Source: Dulcicalothrix desertica PCC 7102 (GTDB lineage Bacteria; Cyanobacteriota; Cyanobacteriia; Cyanobacteriales; Nostocaceae). From it: a stretch of 64,000 nucleotides of DNA. How positions within the stretch are numbered: position 1 is the stretch's first letter; the number at the start of each line of letters is the position of its first letter. Below the pieces are notes generated by a model, which ran no database searches, was not told where the DNA came from, and saw only the letters and a program-made list of their open reading frames with translations. The translations under genes and the position numbers were made by a program. This document shows positions 1 through 8,375 of this stretch, piece by piece. The stretch lies in NCBI RefSeq assembly GCF_003991905.1, contig NZ_RSCL01000003.1:706-64705 (forward strand), written 5' to 3'.

Positions 1-972
1 GTTTGAAGCTTGCTGTAATGGTACTGTTTGTGAAGTTTGAAGTGGTACTGGTTGCTCAGAAGTTGGTAGGGTTGTTTCTACATTTGGTATAGTCGGGTTA
101 TTATTCTGATTTGATGCTTGTTGTAATGGTTTAACTTCTGAAGTTTGTGGTAATACAGGTTGACCTAAAATAGGCGCCGTTGTTTCTATATTTTGTATAG
201 TCGGGTTATTATTCTGATTTGATGCTTGTTGTAATGCGTCAGCTTCAGAAGTTTTAGGTGATACTGTTTGTTCAAAAACAGGTGCCGTTGTTTCTAAATT
301 CGTCGTTGTTAGGTTAGGTGTTTGGTTTAAAGCTTGTTGTAATGGTACAACTTCTGGAGCTTGATGTGGTACTGGTTGCTCAGATGTTTGTACGGTTGTT
401 TCTAAATTTGCTGTTGTTGGGTTAATTGTTTGGTGGGATGCTTGCTGTAATGGTACAATTTCTGAAGCCTTCGTACTTGTCTTGGAAGATTTGTTTGTTT
501 TTTTCTGTTGAGGTTTGGAATTTGATGTCGGTTTAGATTTTGGTTTTTTCTGAGATTTTTTGTTTGCTTTTTCACCTGTAGGTGTATTTAAATTACCTAA
601 GTTATTTGAATTTAATGTCTCTGTTTGTGGATTGTTATTAACAATGCTTTGATTGTGAGTTGATAATACATCATCACTAGAAGTACTTGTGTTTTGCTCT
701 TGATAATTCTCTAGTTCTGGAAAGTCAATACTTCCATCACTATCATTCCAAGAATTGAAATTTACTAAAGAATCAATGTTGAAAAATTTATTGTTTTGAC
801 GACGCGGTAAAAATTTGGATGTGGTTAGCGGTGTATGACTAGCAAGAGAATAAGCGGAATTGCTGAGGCGATAATTAGATTCTTGCCTCAATGTTAATTT
901 ATCGGGTTGAACTAAAGATTTTCCTAATCCAAGTCCATTTACTTTACTCCCTAATTGTTGAATGTTTTCCAT
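1..972 (-). CDS. Repeat-rich low-complexity protein, C-terminus beyond window edge
   Basis: An open frame begins at an ATG (complement of 970-972) and runs off the left edge, so only about 324 residues are visible. Residues 1-130 are polar and non-repetitive, followed by a Lys/Ser/Thr/Pro stretch (about 130-170). Then come at least four copies of a 36-residue repeat with the core PLQQASNQ...NPT..N.ETT...EQPV, rich in Gln, Pro and Thr. No signal peptide or membrane segment is visible. It lies 30 bp downstream of a tail-tube gene on the same strand, so it is probably part of the leftward contractile-injection operon. A linker, fibre or length-determining role is possible but is inference; I recognise no family. 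Confidence 0.75.
   Translation of the reverse strand, partial: MENIQQLGSKVNGLGLGKSLVQPDKLTLRQESNYRLSNSAYSLASHTPLTTSKFLPRRQNNKFFNIDSLVNFNSWNDSDGSIDFPELENYQEQNTSTSSDDVLSTHNQSIVNNNPQTETLNSNNLGNLNTPTGEKANKKSQKKPKSKPTSNSKPQQKKTNKSSKTSTKASEIVPLQQASHQTINPTTANLETTVQTSEQPVPHQAPEVVPLQQALNQTPNLTTTNLETTAPVFEQTVSPKTSEADALQQASNQNNNPTIQNIETTAPILGQPVLPQTSEVKPLQQASNQNNNPTIPNVETTLPTSEQPVPLQTSQTVPLQQASN
22..453 (-). repeat. Four tandem 108-bp coding repeats
   Basis: Units at 453-346, 345-238, 237-130 and 129-22 each encode 36 residues starting with (P/A)LQQA. They are diverged in sequence but constant in length, and the array continues toward the left edge. Confidence 0.85.
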
Positions 973-1002
973 ATATAACTTTAATCCTATTTAATCCTTG
1001 AT

Positions 1003-1518
1003 TTATTTGGAAGCAAAGAACCCTGACTTCGCTCTTGTTGACTGATTGCCACCACCTTTTTCTTTGCCGAATTGTAGACCTTCATAAGCTAAAGTTAATT
1101 CCTCTATTGCGGCAGCCGAACCATCTGCTTGCAGTGCAGGCGCCTTCCAAGCAATAGGAATAGCACCTATAAGTGTCCAACTCATCATTGTTTCACCAGC
1201 TTGGTTAAATACTAAAATATTCACGTTGCGTCGAGATGTTATTAGATTTTCGTCAAAAACTTCACTTATCCAGTTCCAAAAACCTGGATGGTCGGTAACA
1301 CCTCGCTTTAATGTCACATCATTAAATTCTACGTGTCCTAAATACACCCTCTGTTGGTCATTAACACCTCCTTCTGGGATGACCTTTTTGTGAATTTGGG
1401 CGCCTAGTCCTGAACATTCTGTAAAAGATGCAGCGATAGTACTTTCTATCTCAATATAAAACCGATTAGTTGTAACATAATTCAATTCATGAGTAACGTT
1501 GCTGTTATTACCTGCCAT
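1003..1518 (-). CDS. Contractile injection system tail tube protein (T4 gp19-like)
   Basis: A 171-residue protein of the phage tail tube / gp19 family, which stacks as hexamers to form the inner tube of contractile tails. Family features seen are the opening FYIEIESTIAASFTECSGLG, the central block TLKRGVTDHPGFWNWI, and the closing EELTLAYEGLQF. ATG at 1518 is the better start: it overlaps the upstream stop as TAATG, and a GGTGG ribosome site lies just upstream. A short Lys/Gly/Ser tail follows the tube fold. It is one of three tube paralogues in the window; the other two (13332, 13825) are in the rightward operon about 12 kb away. Family assignment is firm; its special role among the paralogues is unknown. 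Confidence 0.93.
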   Translation of the reverse strand: MAGNNSNVTHELNYVTTNRFYIEIESTIAASFTECSGLGAQIHKKVIPEGGVNDQQRVYLGHVEFNDVTLKRGVTDHPGFWNWISEVFDENLITSRRNVNILVFNQAGETMMSWTLIGAIPIAWKAPALQADGSAAAIEELTLAYEGLQFGKEKGGGNQSTRAKSGFFASK

Positions 1519-1808
1519 TAGAACCACCTTTTTTGACCGTAGTTACTTACTCTCTCTCGTTGATTACGAATATCTTCTAGTAATAGTTCATACACTCGCT
1601 GGGTGAGTTTAGCAAGTTTAAGCGAGTCTTTGAGACATTGTTCTGCCTCGGAAGAAACTTTACTAGGATTAGATACCGCTGGAATATCGGCATATCCCGC
1701 TGTACCACCAACGTCCCCAAGGGGTGTATAAAAAATTTCTCTTTTCTCTAAGTCCATAATTGCTAACTGTGTACATTTAGCACCATCGCTGTTGTAATCA
1801 AAGTCCAA
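1518..1808 (-). CDS. Small protein upstream of the tail tube gene
   Basis: About 96 residues, or 79 if translation starts at the internal ATG (1757). The longer frame can only start at TTG (1808), because a TAG lies three codons upstream. The C-terminal half is a predicted amphipathic helix (KVSSEAEQCLKDSLKLAKLT). The stop overlaps the tail-tube ATG by one base, implying translational coupling and a shared operon. I do not recognise the family. Its position suggests a CIS assembly or accessory factor, which is inference. The lack of an upstream ATG could also mean its 5' end has been lost. Confidence 0.6.
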   Translation of the reverse strand: MDFDYNSDGAKCTQLAIMDLEKREIFYTPLGDVGGTAGYADIPAVSNPSKVSSEAEQCLKDSLKLAKLTQRVYELLLEDIRNQRERVSNYGQKRWF

Positions 1809-2191
1809 CGTATGCTATTAAATCTAGGCTAAAGGCACAGCTTCAGAATCAAAAGTAGCCAAAGGTCTAACTTATATATATGTTGGATGGCACGCTTTAT
1901 CATTACAATTACAAAAGGCGCCGATGCTATGAGATTGTGTGTTGGGTATCGAGGTGCCTTCACCCAACCTACAGTTCTTAGGTAAAAGTTTAAACATAAA
2001 CAATTGAGTTCATAAATTCTTTACAATATTCTTGTAGATGCAACACTTTTCTAAAAATTTTAGCTAAACACACGATATTATAGTGGTCATAGTTTAAGAT
2101 TATTCGTGTATTTAAGTAATATTACATACATATGTTCTAATTAGTGAACATATACAGCAACAGTAGATAAATAACCAATTGATACATCGAT
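1809..2191. other. Divergent intergenic region with a small hairpin repeat
   Basis: This AT-rich spacer lies between the leftward CIS operon and the rightward esterase gene and should hold both promoters. It contains a hairpin with arms GTTGGGT (1941-1947) and ACCCAAC (1962-1968), a type of dispersed repeat common in cyanobacterial spacers. I saw no further gene. Confidence 0.5.
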
Positions 2192-3238
2192 ATGAAAAAA
2201 GTATTACTAGCTGCTGGATGCATTATCTTCTCTGTAATGTCGTCATCGAAGGCAATGGCTGCGGATTTTAATTTTAGTCAGTTTTTTGTTTTTGGTGATA
2301 GTCTCTCTGATACGGGTAATACATTTACTGCGACAAAAGGTACAATACCTGTACCTACAAGTTCTTTAGGACAGCCTGCTTATTTTCAGGGACGTTTTTC
2401 TAATGGTCCAATATGGGTTGATTATTTTGGTCAACAAATTGGTAAAACACCTACACCTGCCCTTCCTCTCCAATTAAATCCTAGCCTTGGGAGCCAAGGT
2501 GGTGTAAATTTTGCTTTGGGTGGCGCCCAATCAGGTATAAGTGCTACGTTCCCTGGTTTTCAAGGTGATATACCAGGTGTAGTAGGGCAAGTTGGTTTAT
2601 TTAGTTCACAACCAAATGTACCTGTTGATTCAAATGCTATATACTCTATTTTTGGTGGTTCAAATGATTACATTGCAGGTAATACAAATGTTAGTCAAGT
2701 AGTTACAAATTTAGCAAGCTCGATTGATTTACTTGCTCAAAAAAATGCTAAGAATTTCTTAGTGTTTAACTTACCAGATTTAGGCGACACTCCTTTTGCA
2801 AGGGTTCGAGGTGCGACTGGAGTATTAAACGGTTTAGCACAAGAGCATAACAAGGAACTAGCATCAGCTTTGGATAATCTTCGCACTGCGAGACCCGATT
2901 TAAATATCTATTCTGTTGATATTAATACACTGTTTAAAACAGTGCGCGCAAATCCTAGCTCATTTGGTTTTGAAAATGTTGTAGATGCTTGTGTAACTGG
3001 GAATTTTTTATCAGTAACAAATGTCTGTAGTAACCCGAATGATTTTGTGTTCTTTGATGATGTGCATCCTTCGGAGCGCGCCCACAGTTTAATTGCTAGC
3101 GCTGCACTAGCATCAATTAAGAGTGGTAATAAATCAGTACCTGAACCTTCGGTGGTTGTTGGTGTGCTAACGCTTGCCTCTTTAGGCGCTGTACGAGTGC
3201 TAAAACGCAAGAATAAAAAGTTGGTACTTCTTAAATAA
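2192..3238 (+). CDS. Secreted GDSL/SGNH esterase-lipase with PEP-CTERM anchor
   Basis: A 348-residue SGNH hydrolase. A signal peptide spans about residues 1-23 (cleavage after AMA). Block I is FVFGDSLSDTGN with nucleophile Ser37; the SNDY region is present as GGSNDYIAG; block V is DDVHPSERAH near residues 288-296, giving the catalytic Asp-His pair. The C-terminus has a PEP-CTERM sorting signal (VPEP near 315, a hydrophobic stretch, then a Lys/Arg cluster). It should therefore be exported, processed and retained at the cell surface, acting on ester bonds of unknown substrates. It is a single gene between the left CIS operon and the IS607 element. Family certainty is high, substrate unknown. 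Confidence 0.92.
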   Translation: MKKVLLAAGCIIFSVMSSSKAMAADFNFSQFFVFGDSLSDTGNTFTATKGTIPVPTSSLGQPAYFQGRFSNGPIWVDYFGQQIGKTPTPALPLQLNPSLGSQGGVNFALGGAQSGISATFPGFQGDIPGVVGQVGLFSSQPNVPVDSNAIYSIFGGSNDYIAGNTNVSQVVTNLASSIDLLAQKNAKNFLVFNLPDLGDTPFARVRGATGVLNGLAQEHNKELASALDNLRTARPDLNIYSVDINTLFKTVRANPSSFGFENVVDACVTGNFLSVTNVCSNPNDFVFFDDVHPSERAHSLIASAALASIKSGNKSVPEPSVVVGVLTLASLGAVRVLKRKNKKLVLLK

Positions 3239-3285
3239 TTCTATCCTAACCGCTTCTAAAAATCTAGGAAAATCTAGTTTCCTCT

Positions 3286-3348
3286 ATCCAAGTCCACGGT
3301 ATAACTTACTTTGAATAAGAATGGAAACGCTACTAAGTAGACTTGGAT
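3286..3348. ncRNA. Hairpin-forming inverted repeat at the 3' end of tnpB
   Basis: Perfect 9-bp arms ATCCAAGTC (3286-3294) and GACTTGGAT (3340-3348) lie at the 3' end of the TnpB gene, the second arm inside its last codons. TnpB elements usually encode a guide (omega) RNA overlapping this end, so this may be part of that RNA or of the element's right end. It was not verified by covariance. Confidence 0.35.
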
Positions 3349-4838
3349 GCTGCCCGACGTTCAGTTTTTACACGTACTTGCTCGACAATATCCTTAACCA
3401 CCATTCTCCAGTTAGGGACGCTGAAATAATCGTGCCGTGACTTGATTATGGCAGCGTTCAAAGTGATTTTATTCAATTTCGACCAACCGCTCCATACGTG
3501 TTTTCTTGGATTCACTTCAAGATAAGCGGACACGGATGCGGGTAATCTCTCAGACAGATTCATTCCTCTTCTTGCTATGACTAAAGCAGCTGCAACATCG
3601 CTACTTAGACCATACATTTTGGAATATTTTACTAATCCAATAATTGACGTGTAGGCAGAATTCTTTTTATATAAACTAATTCCTCTGTTTGAAAGTATTG
3701 ATTCAAGGAATTGATACAATTTACTGTAAGCAAAATTTGATAACATTCGTGCATATTTTCTACCTTTCTCCCGTAATAATTCTTTTTTCTTGCTAAAATC
3801 TAATTCCTCACAAATAACTGGACAAGCATATTTAGTTGCCAGTGTTGCTAGTTCAAGACTTGCGTTAACTAACTGTTGGGAATTAAAATTTTTACCGAGA
3901 CCGGATTGTAATGGAATAGTACCAAATTCTTTTAAATTGCCACAGTTATCTACATAAGCCCAACCTATAGACCCAGGATTTATGTCTATACCAATAGCGC
4001 CGTATTGAATTGCTCTACTAACCTTGGGCACAGGTTTTGGCGTGAATTGTACTGCTACAATCCAACGATTATTTTTTCTATAAAAGTGCCAAGTTTTAGC
4101 TCCGCATAAAGGCAACCTATTAATATTTCTATCAAAGTTTCCTATCTCAGTTTCAACGTATTTACCATAAGACGCTTCTAAACAATATGGGACACGGAAT
4201 GAAAGTTTTAAACCATCATATTGACAAGTTTGATTACCAAAGCTTTCATCACTTGAACCAACTATAAAAACTTCACTGCTTGCAACCTTTACTCTAAGAC
4301 GTGCCGTTTTTAGGTGAGCTATTTTCTGATCAAGTTGGTAGACATAACGTTTTTTGTTATGAATTTGGAATTTGAGACTGTGCCAATTAGAACAACCTGT
4401 GTTTAAATCGCAGCATAAAGGAAACTTGCATCCAGTTTTGGATTGGAGCCAGTTTTTCTTCGCATAAAATTTCTGACTGTCTAACAGTCTTTTTTCAGCA
4501 TTTTTAATCCATGTCAATGCTGATTTTAACTTTCCTTCTAGCTGTTTTATATGGTTTTTGCGGCATTCTGAAGCTGAACAAACTTTGCTTAATGCGAGTG
4601 TTATTACTCCATTAACTTGTCTTTTACTTAGATTAAACTCTTTTTGTAGTTGCGTATTTAATTGACTTTTTATTTTTTCAAAGTTGTTCGATGACAAGAT
4701 AATATCAACAGCCTTGATAGTTGCTTGTCTGAAAAGTAATGAGAAATCCGTCAAGAACATTTCAAACTTAGTAAAACCAAGATTGTTCATTTCTTTTGAC
4801 GGTGTTGGCAATCCTTTCACATAAGTGATGGTAGACAT
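3333..4838 (-). CDS. tnpB: TnpB-family RNA-guided nuclease of an IS607 element
   Basis: 501 residues. The RuvC-like site is readable: Asp285 in GIDINPGSIGWAY, Glu344/345 in ICEELDF, and Asp414 in LSSDVAAALVIARRG. The motif NSAYTSIIGLVKYSKMYGLS is typical of the cyanobacterial IS607-linked TnpB group. The usual CxxC...CxxC zinc finger between RuvC-II and RuvC-III is absent, although an extra Cys-rich patch (CKFPLCCDLNTGC) lies near residues 136-149. TnpB proteins cut DNA guided by an RNA made from the element's end and help the element persist. This copy has no frameshift and could be active; whether the group lacking the zinc finger is a nuclease is uncertain. Confidence 0.88.
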   Translation of the reverse strand: MSTITYVKGLPTPSKEMNNLGFTKFEMFLTDFSLLFRQATIKAVDIILSSNNFEKIKSQLNTQLQKEFNLSKRQVNGVITLALSKVCSASECRKNHIKQLEGKLKSALTWIKNAEKRLLDSQKFYAKKNWLQSKTGCKFPLCCDLNTGCSNWHSLKFQIHNKKRYVYQLDQKIAHLKTARLRVKVASSEVFIVGSSDESFGNQTCQYDGLKLSFRVPYCLEASYGKYVETEIGNFDRNINRLPLCGAKTWHFYRKNNRWIVAVQFTPKPVPKVSRAIQYGAIGIDINPGSIGWAYVDNCGNLKEFGTIPLQSGLGKNFNSQQLVNASLELATLATKYACPVICEELDFSKKKELLREKGRKYARMLSNFAYSKLYQFLESILSNRGISLYKKNSAYTSIIGLVKYSKMYGLSSDVAAALVIARRGMNLSERLPASVSAYLEVNPRKHVWSGWSKLNKITLNAAIIKSRHDYFSVPNWRMVVKDIVEQVRVKTERRAASKST

Positions 4839-4874
4839 TTAACGACCCAGAATCACGCCCGATAAATATCTACA

Positions 4875-5495
4875 TTAATCTAGACTATTCTGGCTGTCAA
4901 GAGCTTTGACAATATTTTTCAAGATTTCTTGATTTTTTCGAGAACGACTACCGTAAAGACGTGCGGAGAAAACTGTTATAATTTCCAAAACGTCTTTGGC
5001 TAAGTCTTCCTCAAACGAAGCATCTTCTTTCTTATTGAGGATAATAACTTCCACCCCGAAATGCTCGCAAAGTCCAAAAATCAATTCGGAACCAAATCTT
5101 AACAACCTATCTTTGTTAGTAATAATCAACCGATCAACTTCTTCAATTAGAATTAAATCGATTAACTTCTTCAGTCCCTTTTTCTTATAATTAAGTCCAC
5201 TACCTAAGTCTTGAATAAGGATATAGTTGTAATTTTGATGTTCACAGTATGCAGACAGAACCAATGCTTGTCTCTCTAAATCAGCTTTTTGGTCATGACT
5301 AGACACTCTTGCATAAGCTACTGTCTTTTTATCTGTATTGTTGTTTGCACCCAAAAGGTCAGAAAGTTTGTACCTGCGATGCCCACCTTCTGTCCTTACA
5401 GGTATTAATATCTCTTTTTCTTCCCAAAGTCTCAACGTATCAACACTTACACCTTTTATTTGGGCTGCTTCTCCTATCGATACATATCTTTCCAT
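4875..5495 (-). CDS. tnpA: IS607-family serine recombinase (transposase)
   Basis: 206 residues. Residues 1-48 are a MerR-like winged helix (VSIGEAAQIKGVSVDTLRLW). From about residue 58 there is a serine resolvase catalytic domain with YARVSSHDQ (nucleophile Ser65 or Ser66) and the Arg-containing motif NKDRLLRFG. IS607 transposases use a synaptic tetramer to insert the circular element with little target specificity. The gene is intact, ends 36 bp before tnpB, and begins just downstream of a 14-bp palindrome that may be its own operator. Confidence 0.93.
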   Translation of the reverse strand: MERYVSIGEAAQIKGVSVDTLRLWEEKEILIPVRTEGGHRRYKLSDLLGANNNTDKKTVAYARVSSHDQKADLERQALVLSAYCEHQNYNYILIQDLGSGLNYKKKGLKKLIDLILIEEVDRLIITNKDRLLRFGSELIFGLCEHFGVEVIILNKKEDASFEEDLAKDVLEIITVFSARLYGSRSRKNQEILKNIVKALDSQNSLD

Positions 5496-5536
5496 GTCTT
5501 CAGCTATAATCTCGTAATTTACTTACTAATTATCGG

Positions 5537-5550
5537 AATACCTAGGTATT
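5537..5550. promoter_or_regulatory. 14-bp perfect palindrome upstream of tnpA
   Basis: AATACCTAGGTATT is a perfect palindrome 42 bp upstream of the tnpA start. MerR-type regulators bind such dyads in promoter spacers, and tnpA has a MerR-type head, so autoregulation or recombinase end recognition is a reasonable inference. Confidence 0.4.
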
Positions 5551-5566
5551 TCAGCAACAGTTGTCA

Positions 5567-5593
5567 ACCCCTGCCCTTGCCAAGGATAGGGGT
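5567..5593. terminator. Hairpin after the FHA/kinase operon
   Basis: Outer arms ACCCCT/AGGGGT enclose an inner palindrome CCTTG-C-CAAGG just beyond the stop of the leftward FHA gene. There is no clear T-run, so this may be a weak terminator or only a repeat hairpin. Confidence 0.4.
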
Positions 5594-5598
5594 ATAAA

Positions 5599-6228
5599 TT
5601 ATCCAACAGATACAGTAAAAGTAACTAAGTTATCTTGACCGAGTTGTAAAGTATCACCGTTGAGTATGCGGTAAGATACACCAGCATTAAGAAGATTTCC
5701 GTTTAAATAAATTCCATTTGTACTTGTATCAACAAGCATATAAGCGTTTTGCGACCAGTCCCAAAATATACGAGCATGGCGCCGAGAAACAATACCTTCT
5801 TGAGGAATGCCTGTTAAGTCAATTTCTGGTGGAGTTGGCATACTTTGAGTACGGCGTCCGAGCGAACCGACTTCACCCGATAGGTAAAATTCTCTGCCGG
5901 TGGAGTGGATAAGTTTGAAAACTGGCAGTCTGGAAGAAGGTACGGAGGGGGCAGGTGGAGGTGGTGAAGTATATCCACGCTCCTGATATTGTGTTGAATA
6001 ATTTGGATTTGAATTTGGATTTGGATTTGAATAATTAGGAGAAGGAGGAGGTTGATAGTTCGGTTGTTCTTGTATTGGTGGTGTCGGTTGAGCAGGTGGT
6101 GGGTTACTCCCTTGAGGAGGAATTACATTACCTAAAGGAGTTGAACACCAAGGACATACCTTGGCATTATTTGGCAAGGCACGATTAAAATACTCGCAGC
6201 TAGGGTTTGGACACCGATTCGCAGGCAT
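5599..6228 (-). CDS. Zinc-ribbon + FHA domain protein
   Basis: 209 residues. The N-terminus is a four-cysteine zinc ribbon (Cys6, Cys11, Cys25, Cys28). A Pro/Asn/Gln linker (about 35-95) follows, then an FHA domain (about 110-205) with GSLGRR, the core SRRHARI, and DTSTNGIYLNG. FHA domains bind phosphothreonine peptides. The start overlaps the 3' end of the pseudokinase gene by about 28 bp, so the two are probably co-translated and work together. It is the last gene of the leftward regulatory operon. A reader or adaptor role in phospho-signalling to the contractile system is inference. Confidence 0.9.
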   Translation of the reverse strand: MPANRCPNPSCEYFNRALPNNAKVCPWCSTPLGNVIPPQGSNPPPAQPTPPIQEQPNYQPPPSPNYSNPNPNSNPNYSTQYQERGYTSPPPPAPSVPSSRLPVFKLIHSTGREFYLSGEVGSLGRRTQSMPTPPEIDLTGIPQEGIVSRRHARIFWDWSQNAYMLVDTSTNGIYLNGNLLNAGVSYRILNGDTLQLGQDNLVTFTVSVG

Positions 6229-8350
6229 AATTTATATCATTAGGCATAGGTTGTAAGGGAACAAGACCTACCTTATTTAGTAAACACTGACCTTGGCGGG
6301 TTTTCAGCATATTAGCAAAAATTAACCCCGTTGGCTGAACATCACTCTTTTTAGGATACACTACATACACTGCATACCCCAAAGGATATTTTACTATACC
6401 ATCTGATTCAAATGTTTCGACATCAAAGTAATTGGCTTTATCACATAAGTCATCTGTTGGGTTAATTGCACGCCTTGTAACGCGACGAAATAGTGGTTGA
6501 ATCATTTGGTCATTTTTATCGACTATTGCTAGAGGATAACCCGAACACTGATCCCAGGTTTTGCTAAGAATACCGAAACTGATGATACCAGTAGTTTTTT
6601 TGTTTTCAATTGCTGTACGTATCCTGATTTGCGTAGTACCTGTGTTCTCACGAAATTGAGCAAACTTCTGCTCAAATAAACTTATATATTGCTCATTGTT
6701 TGCTAGAACTAGCTTTTTGAATTGCTGTACTGCCTCTGGTTCGGTTGGAACAAAAGGTTCAATCTTAAGACTAGAAAGATTTGGGTTAACTTGGCGCCAG
6801 TCTGTATATTCGCCTGTATATATCTTACGCAGTTGTTCAAGAGAAATTTTTCCACCCAAAGCGGCAGGGAGATTAGAGTTGTTTTTACTAAACGCGACAA
6901 ATACTAGCAAACCATCATAAGCAACTTTCTTGTTGTTTAAATTTATCATTTTCTCTTCTAATGAAGTCATAGCAAAGTCTTTTGATTGCTTTTCTACTTC
7001 ACCTAACACTATTTTTAAAGGTTGACTAGCTGTAGCAATATTCTCGGATACAACTCCTTGATACTCAAATGTCGTGAAAGCATTTTGTATGGGCTTGGTT
7101 AATATATCGTTTAATCTGCTCTCGTTCTCAGGCGCCTGTGTCAAAATAAAAGTCCAAGTGCCATTTTGTTCTCCAGTGTATGTAAATTTACCAGGAGGTA
7201 CGTTATTTACGTTGGAGAAATTCGGCACAAGTGCTTGCCAATCTGCAAATTTATCGTCATCCATTTTTTTTAGGTGCCAAAAATAATACCAGGCGCCACC
7301 AATCAATAAAAAGGCTAGTATCAAGAGCCAAAACCAAGGGTTTAAAAAAAACTTCGGGAAGCGTTTGTGTTCTTCAAGGTCAGACGATGGTAGTATACCG
7401 CTTTGATCAGGTTTAGGAAGTTTTAGCAGTTCAGTACGCGCGATTTCTGCACTTTTATAACTCGTGTCAAGAGAAAGCAAACGATACAGGTACTTCTTTA
7501 AATGAATATCAGTATCAGGCCATGCTTGATCCTCTTTAGGGTCAACAGATTGTGTTTTGCCGACCCACAACTGAAATGCTACTAACCCTAAAGCTTCTAA
7601 ATCTTGTGCCATTGTTGTAACTGCGGGTTGAGCAATGCTAGGAGGAACAAACAGGTTTTCCCAGATGGCTATATCACAAAGGTATGTCACAAATCTCTGT
7701 TTATTTTCTACTTTTATTAATACGCTATCTAAATTAATGTTGCCATGCTCCAAACCTCGCTGGATTTGATTCGAGGGAAAACGTAGTTTTTGTGAGTGCA
7801 TAAATACTAAAGTTTGTAGCACCTCATCTAAAAACTCGCGGACTTGCTCTGGCTCCATTGCACCATATTGCTTTAAGTACTGACGTAAAGTTTGGGATGG
7901 TTGTATATCTTTAGTAATTAAATAGCAGCGTTCTCCCTGTTCGGGTGCAATAGCTTCCCAAGTTTGAATCAAGCGAAAATTTTGAACTCGACCATCTGCT
8001 AATTCTACTCCTCCTATGCGTTTAAAAGTTTCTTTACGTTTGAAAGTTTCATCTAGGTTAAAACTACGACTCGGTAGTAAGTATTCTTTAATTAGTACTG
8101 GCTGTTGGTCTCTTATCTGTACACCCGAATATAAACGTCCAAACCCCCGCACACCCAAGTACTTTGTTACCCGATAACTACCTCTGTATCCTTTAATTTC
8201 TACTTCATCTGGTAAATTTGTTGGAAAACCACACTCAAAACAGAACTTAGCTCCCTTGACTTCCTTAATGGTTTCTAATGGTTTATCGCAATTCAAGGGT
8301 GAATTGTAAGAACACGGATACTCTTTGTAAAATGATTCTATAGAAAGCAT
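6200..8350 (-). CDS. Membrane pseudokinase fused to a PstS-like substrate-binding domain
   Basis: About 716 residues. The N-terminus has a CFECGF zinc-knuckle patch (Cys10-Cys40), then a Ser/Thr kinase-like fold. The ATP-site Lys is kept (VLIKEY), but the catalytic HRD loop reads HGN (His202-Asn204) and DFG reads DIA, so it is probably a pseudokinase. A transmembrane helix (about 337-359, FWLLILAFLLIGGAWYYF) leads to a C-terminal half resembling phosphate/PstS-type periplasmic binding proteins (GTTQIRIRTAIENKKTTGII, YPLGYAVYVVYPK). ATG at 8350 is preferred over TTG at 8356. The architecture suggests ligand sensing across the membrane with a non-catalytic cytoplasmic kinase fold. It lies between the two-component genes and an FHA gene in one operon. 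Confidence 0.82.
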   Translation of the reverse strand: MLSIESFYKEYPCSYNSPLNCDKPLETIKEVKGAKFCFECGFPTNLPDEVEIKGYRGSYRVTKYLGVRGFGRLYSGVQIRDQQPVLIKEYLLPSRSFNLDETFKRKETFKRIGGVELADGRVQNFRLIQTWEAIAPEQGERCYLITKDIQPSQTLRQYLKQYGAMEPEQVREFLDEVLQTLVFMHSQKLRFPSNQIQRGLEHGNINLDSVLIKVENKQRFVTYLCDIAIWENLFVPPSIAQPAVTTMAQDLEALGLVAFQLWVGKTQSVDPKEDQAWPDTDIHLKKYLYRLLSLDTSYKSAEIARTELLKLPKPDQSGILPSSDLEEHKRFPKFFLNPWFWLLILAFLLIGGAWYYFWHLKKMDDDKFADWQALVPNFSNVNNVPPGKFTYTGEQNGTWTFILTQAPENESRLNDILTKPIQNAFTTFEYQGVVSENIATASQPLKIVLGEVEKQSKDFAMTSLEEKMINLNNKKVAYDGLLVFVAFSKNNSNLPAALGGKISLEQLRKIYTGEYTDWRQVNPNLSSLKIEPFVPTEPEAVQQFKKLVLANNEQYISLFEQKFAQFRENTGTTQIRIRTAIENKKTTGIISFGILSKTWDQCSGYPLAIVDKNDQMIQPLFRRVTRRAINPTDDLCDKANYFDVETFESDGIVKYPLGYAVYVVYPKKSDVQPTGLIFANMLKTRQGQCLLNKVGLVPLQPMPNDINYACESVSKP

Positions 8351-8375
8351 ATACAAGTGAAAAATAAATAAAATA

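Larger units (their letters stand above)
3286..5550 (-). mobile_element. IS607-family element (serine recombinase + TnpB), ends approximate
   Basis: Two co-oriented genes, a MerR-type serine recombinase (tnpA) followed 36 bp downstream by tnpB, form a typical IS607 element. IS607 elements lack terminal inverted repeats and make no or very short target duplications, so the true ends cannot be set from this sequence. The limits given are the hairpin after tnpB and the palindrome upstream of tnpA. The element sits between the left CIS operon and the FHA/kinase operon. Confidence 0.75.
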
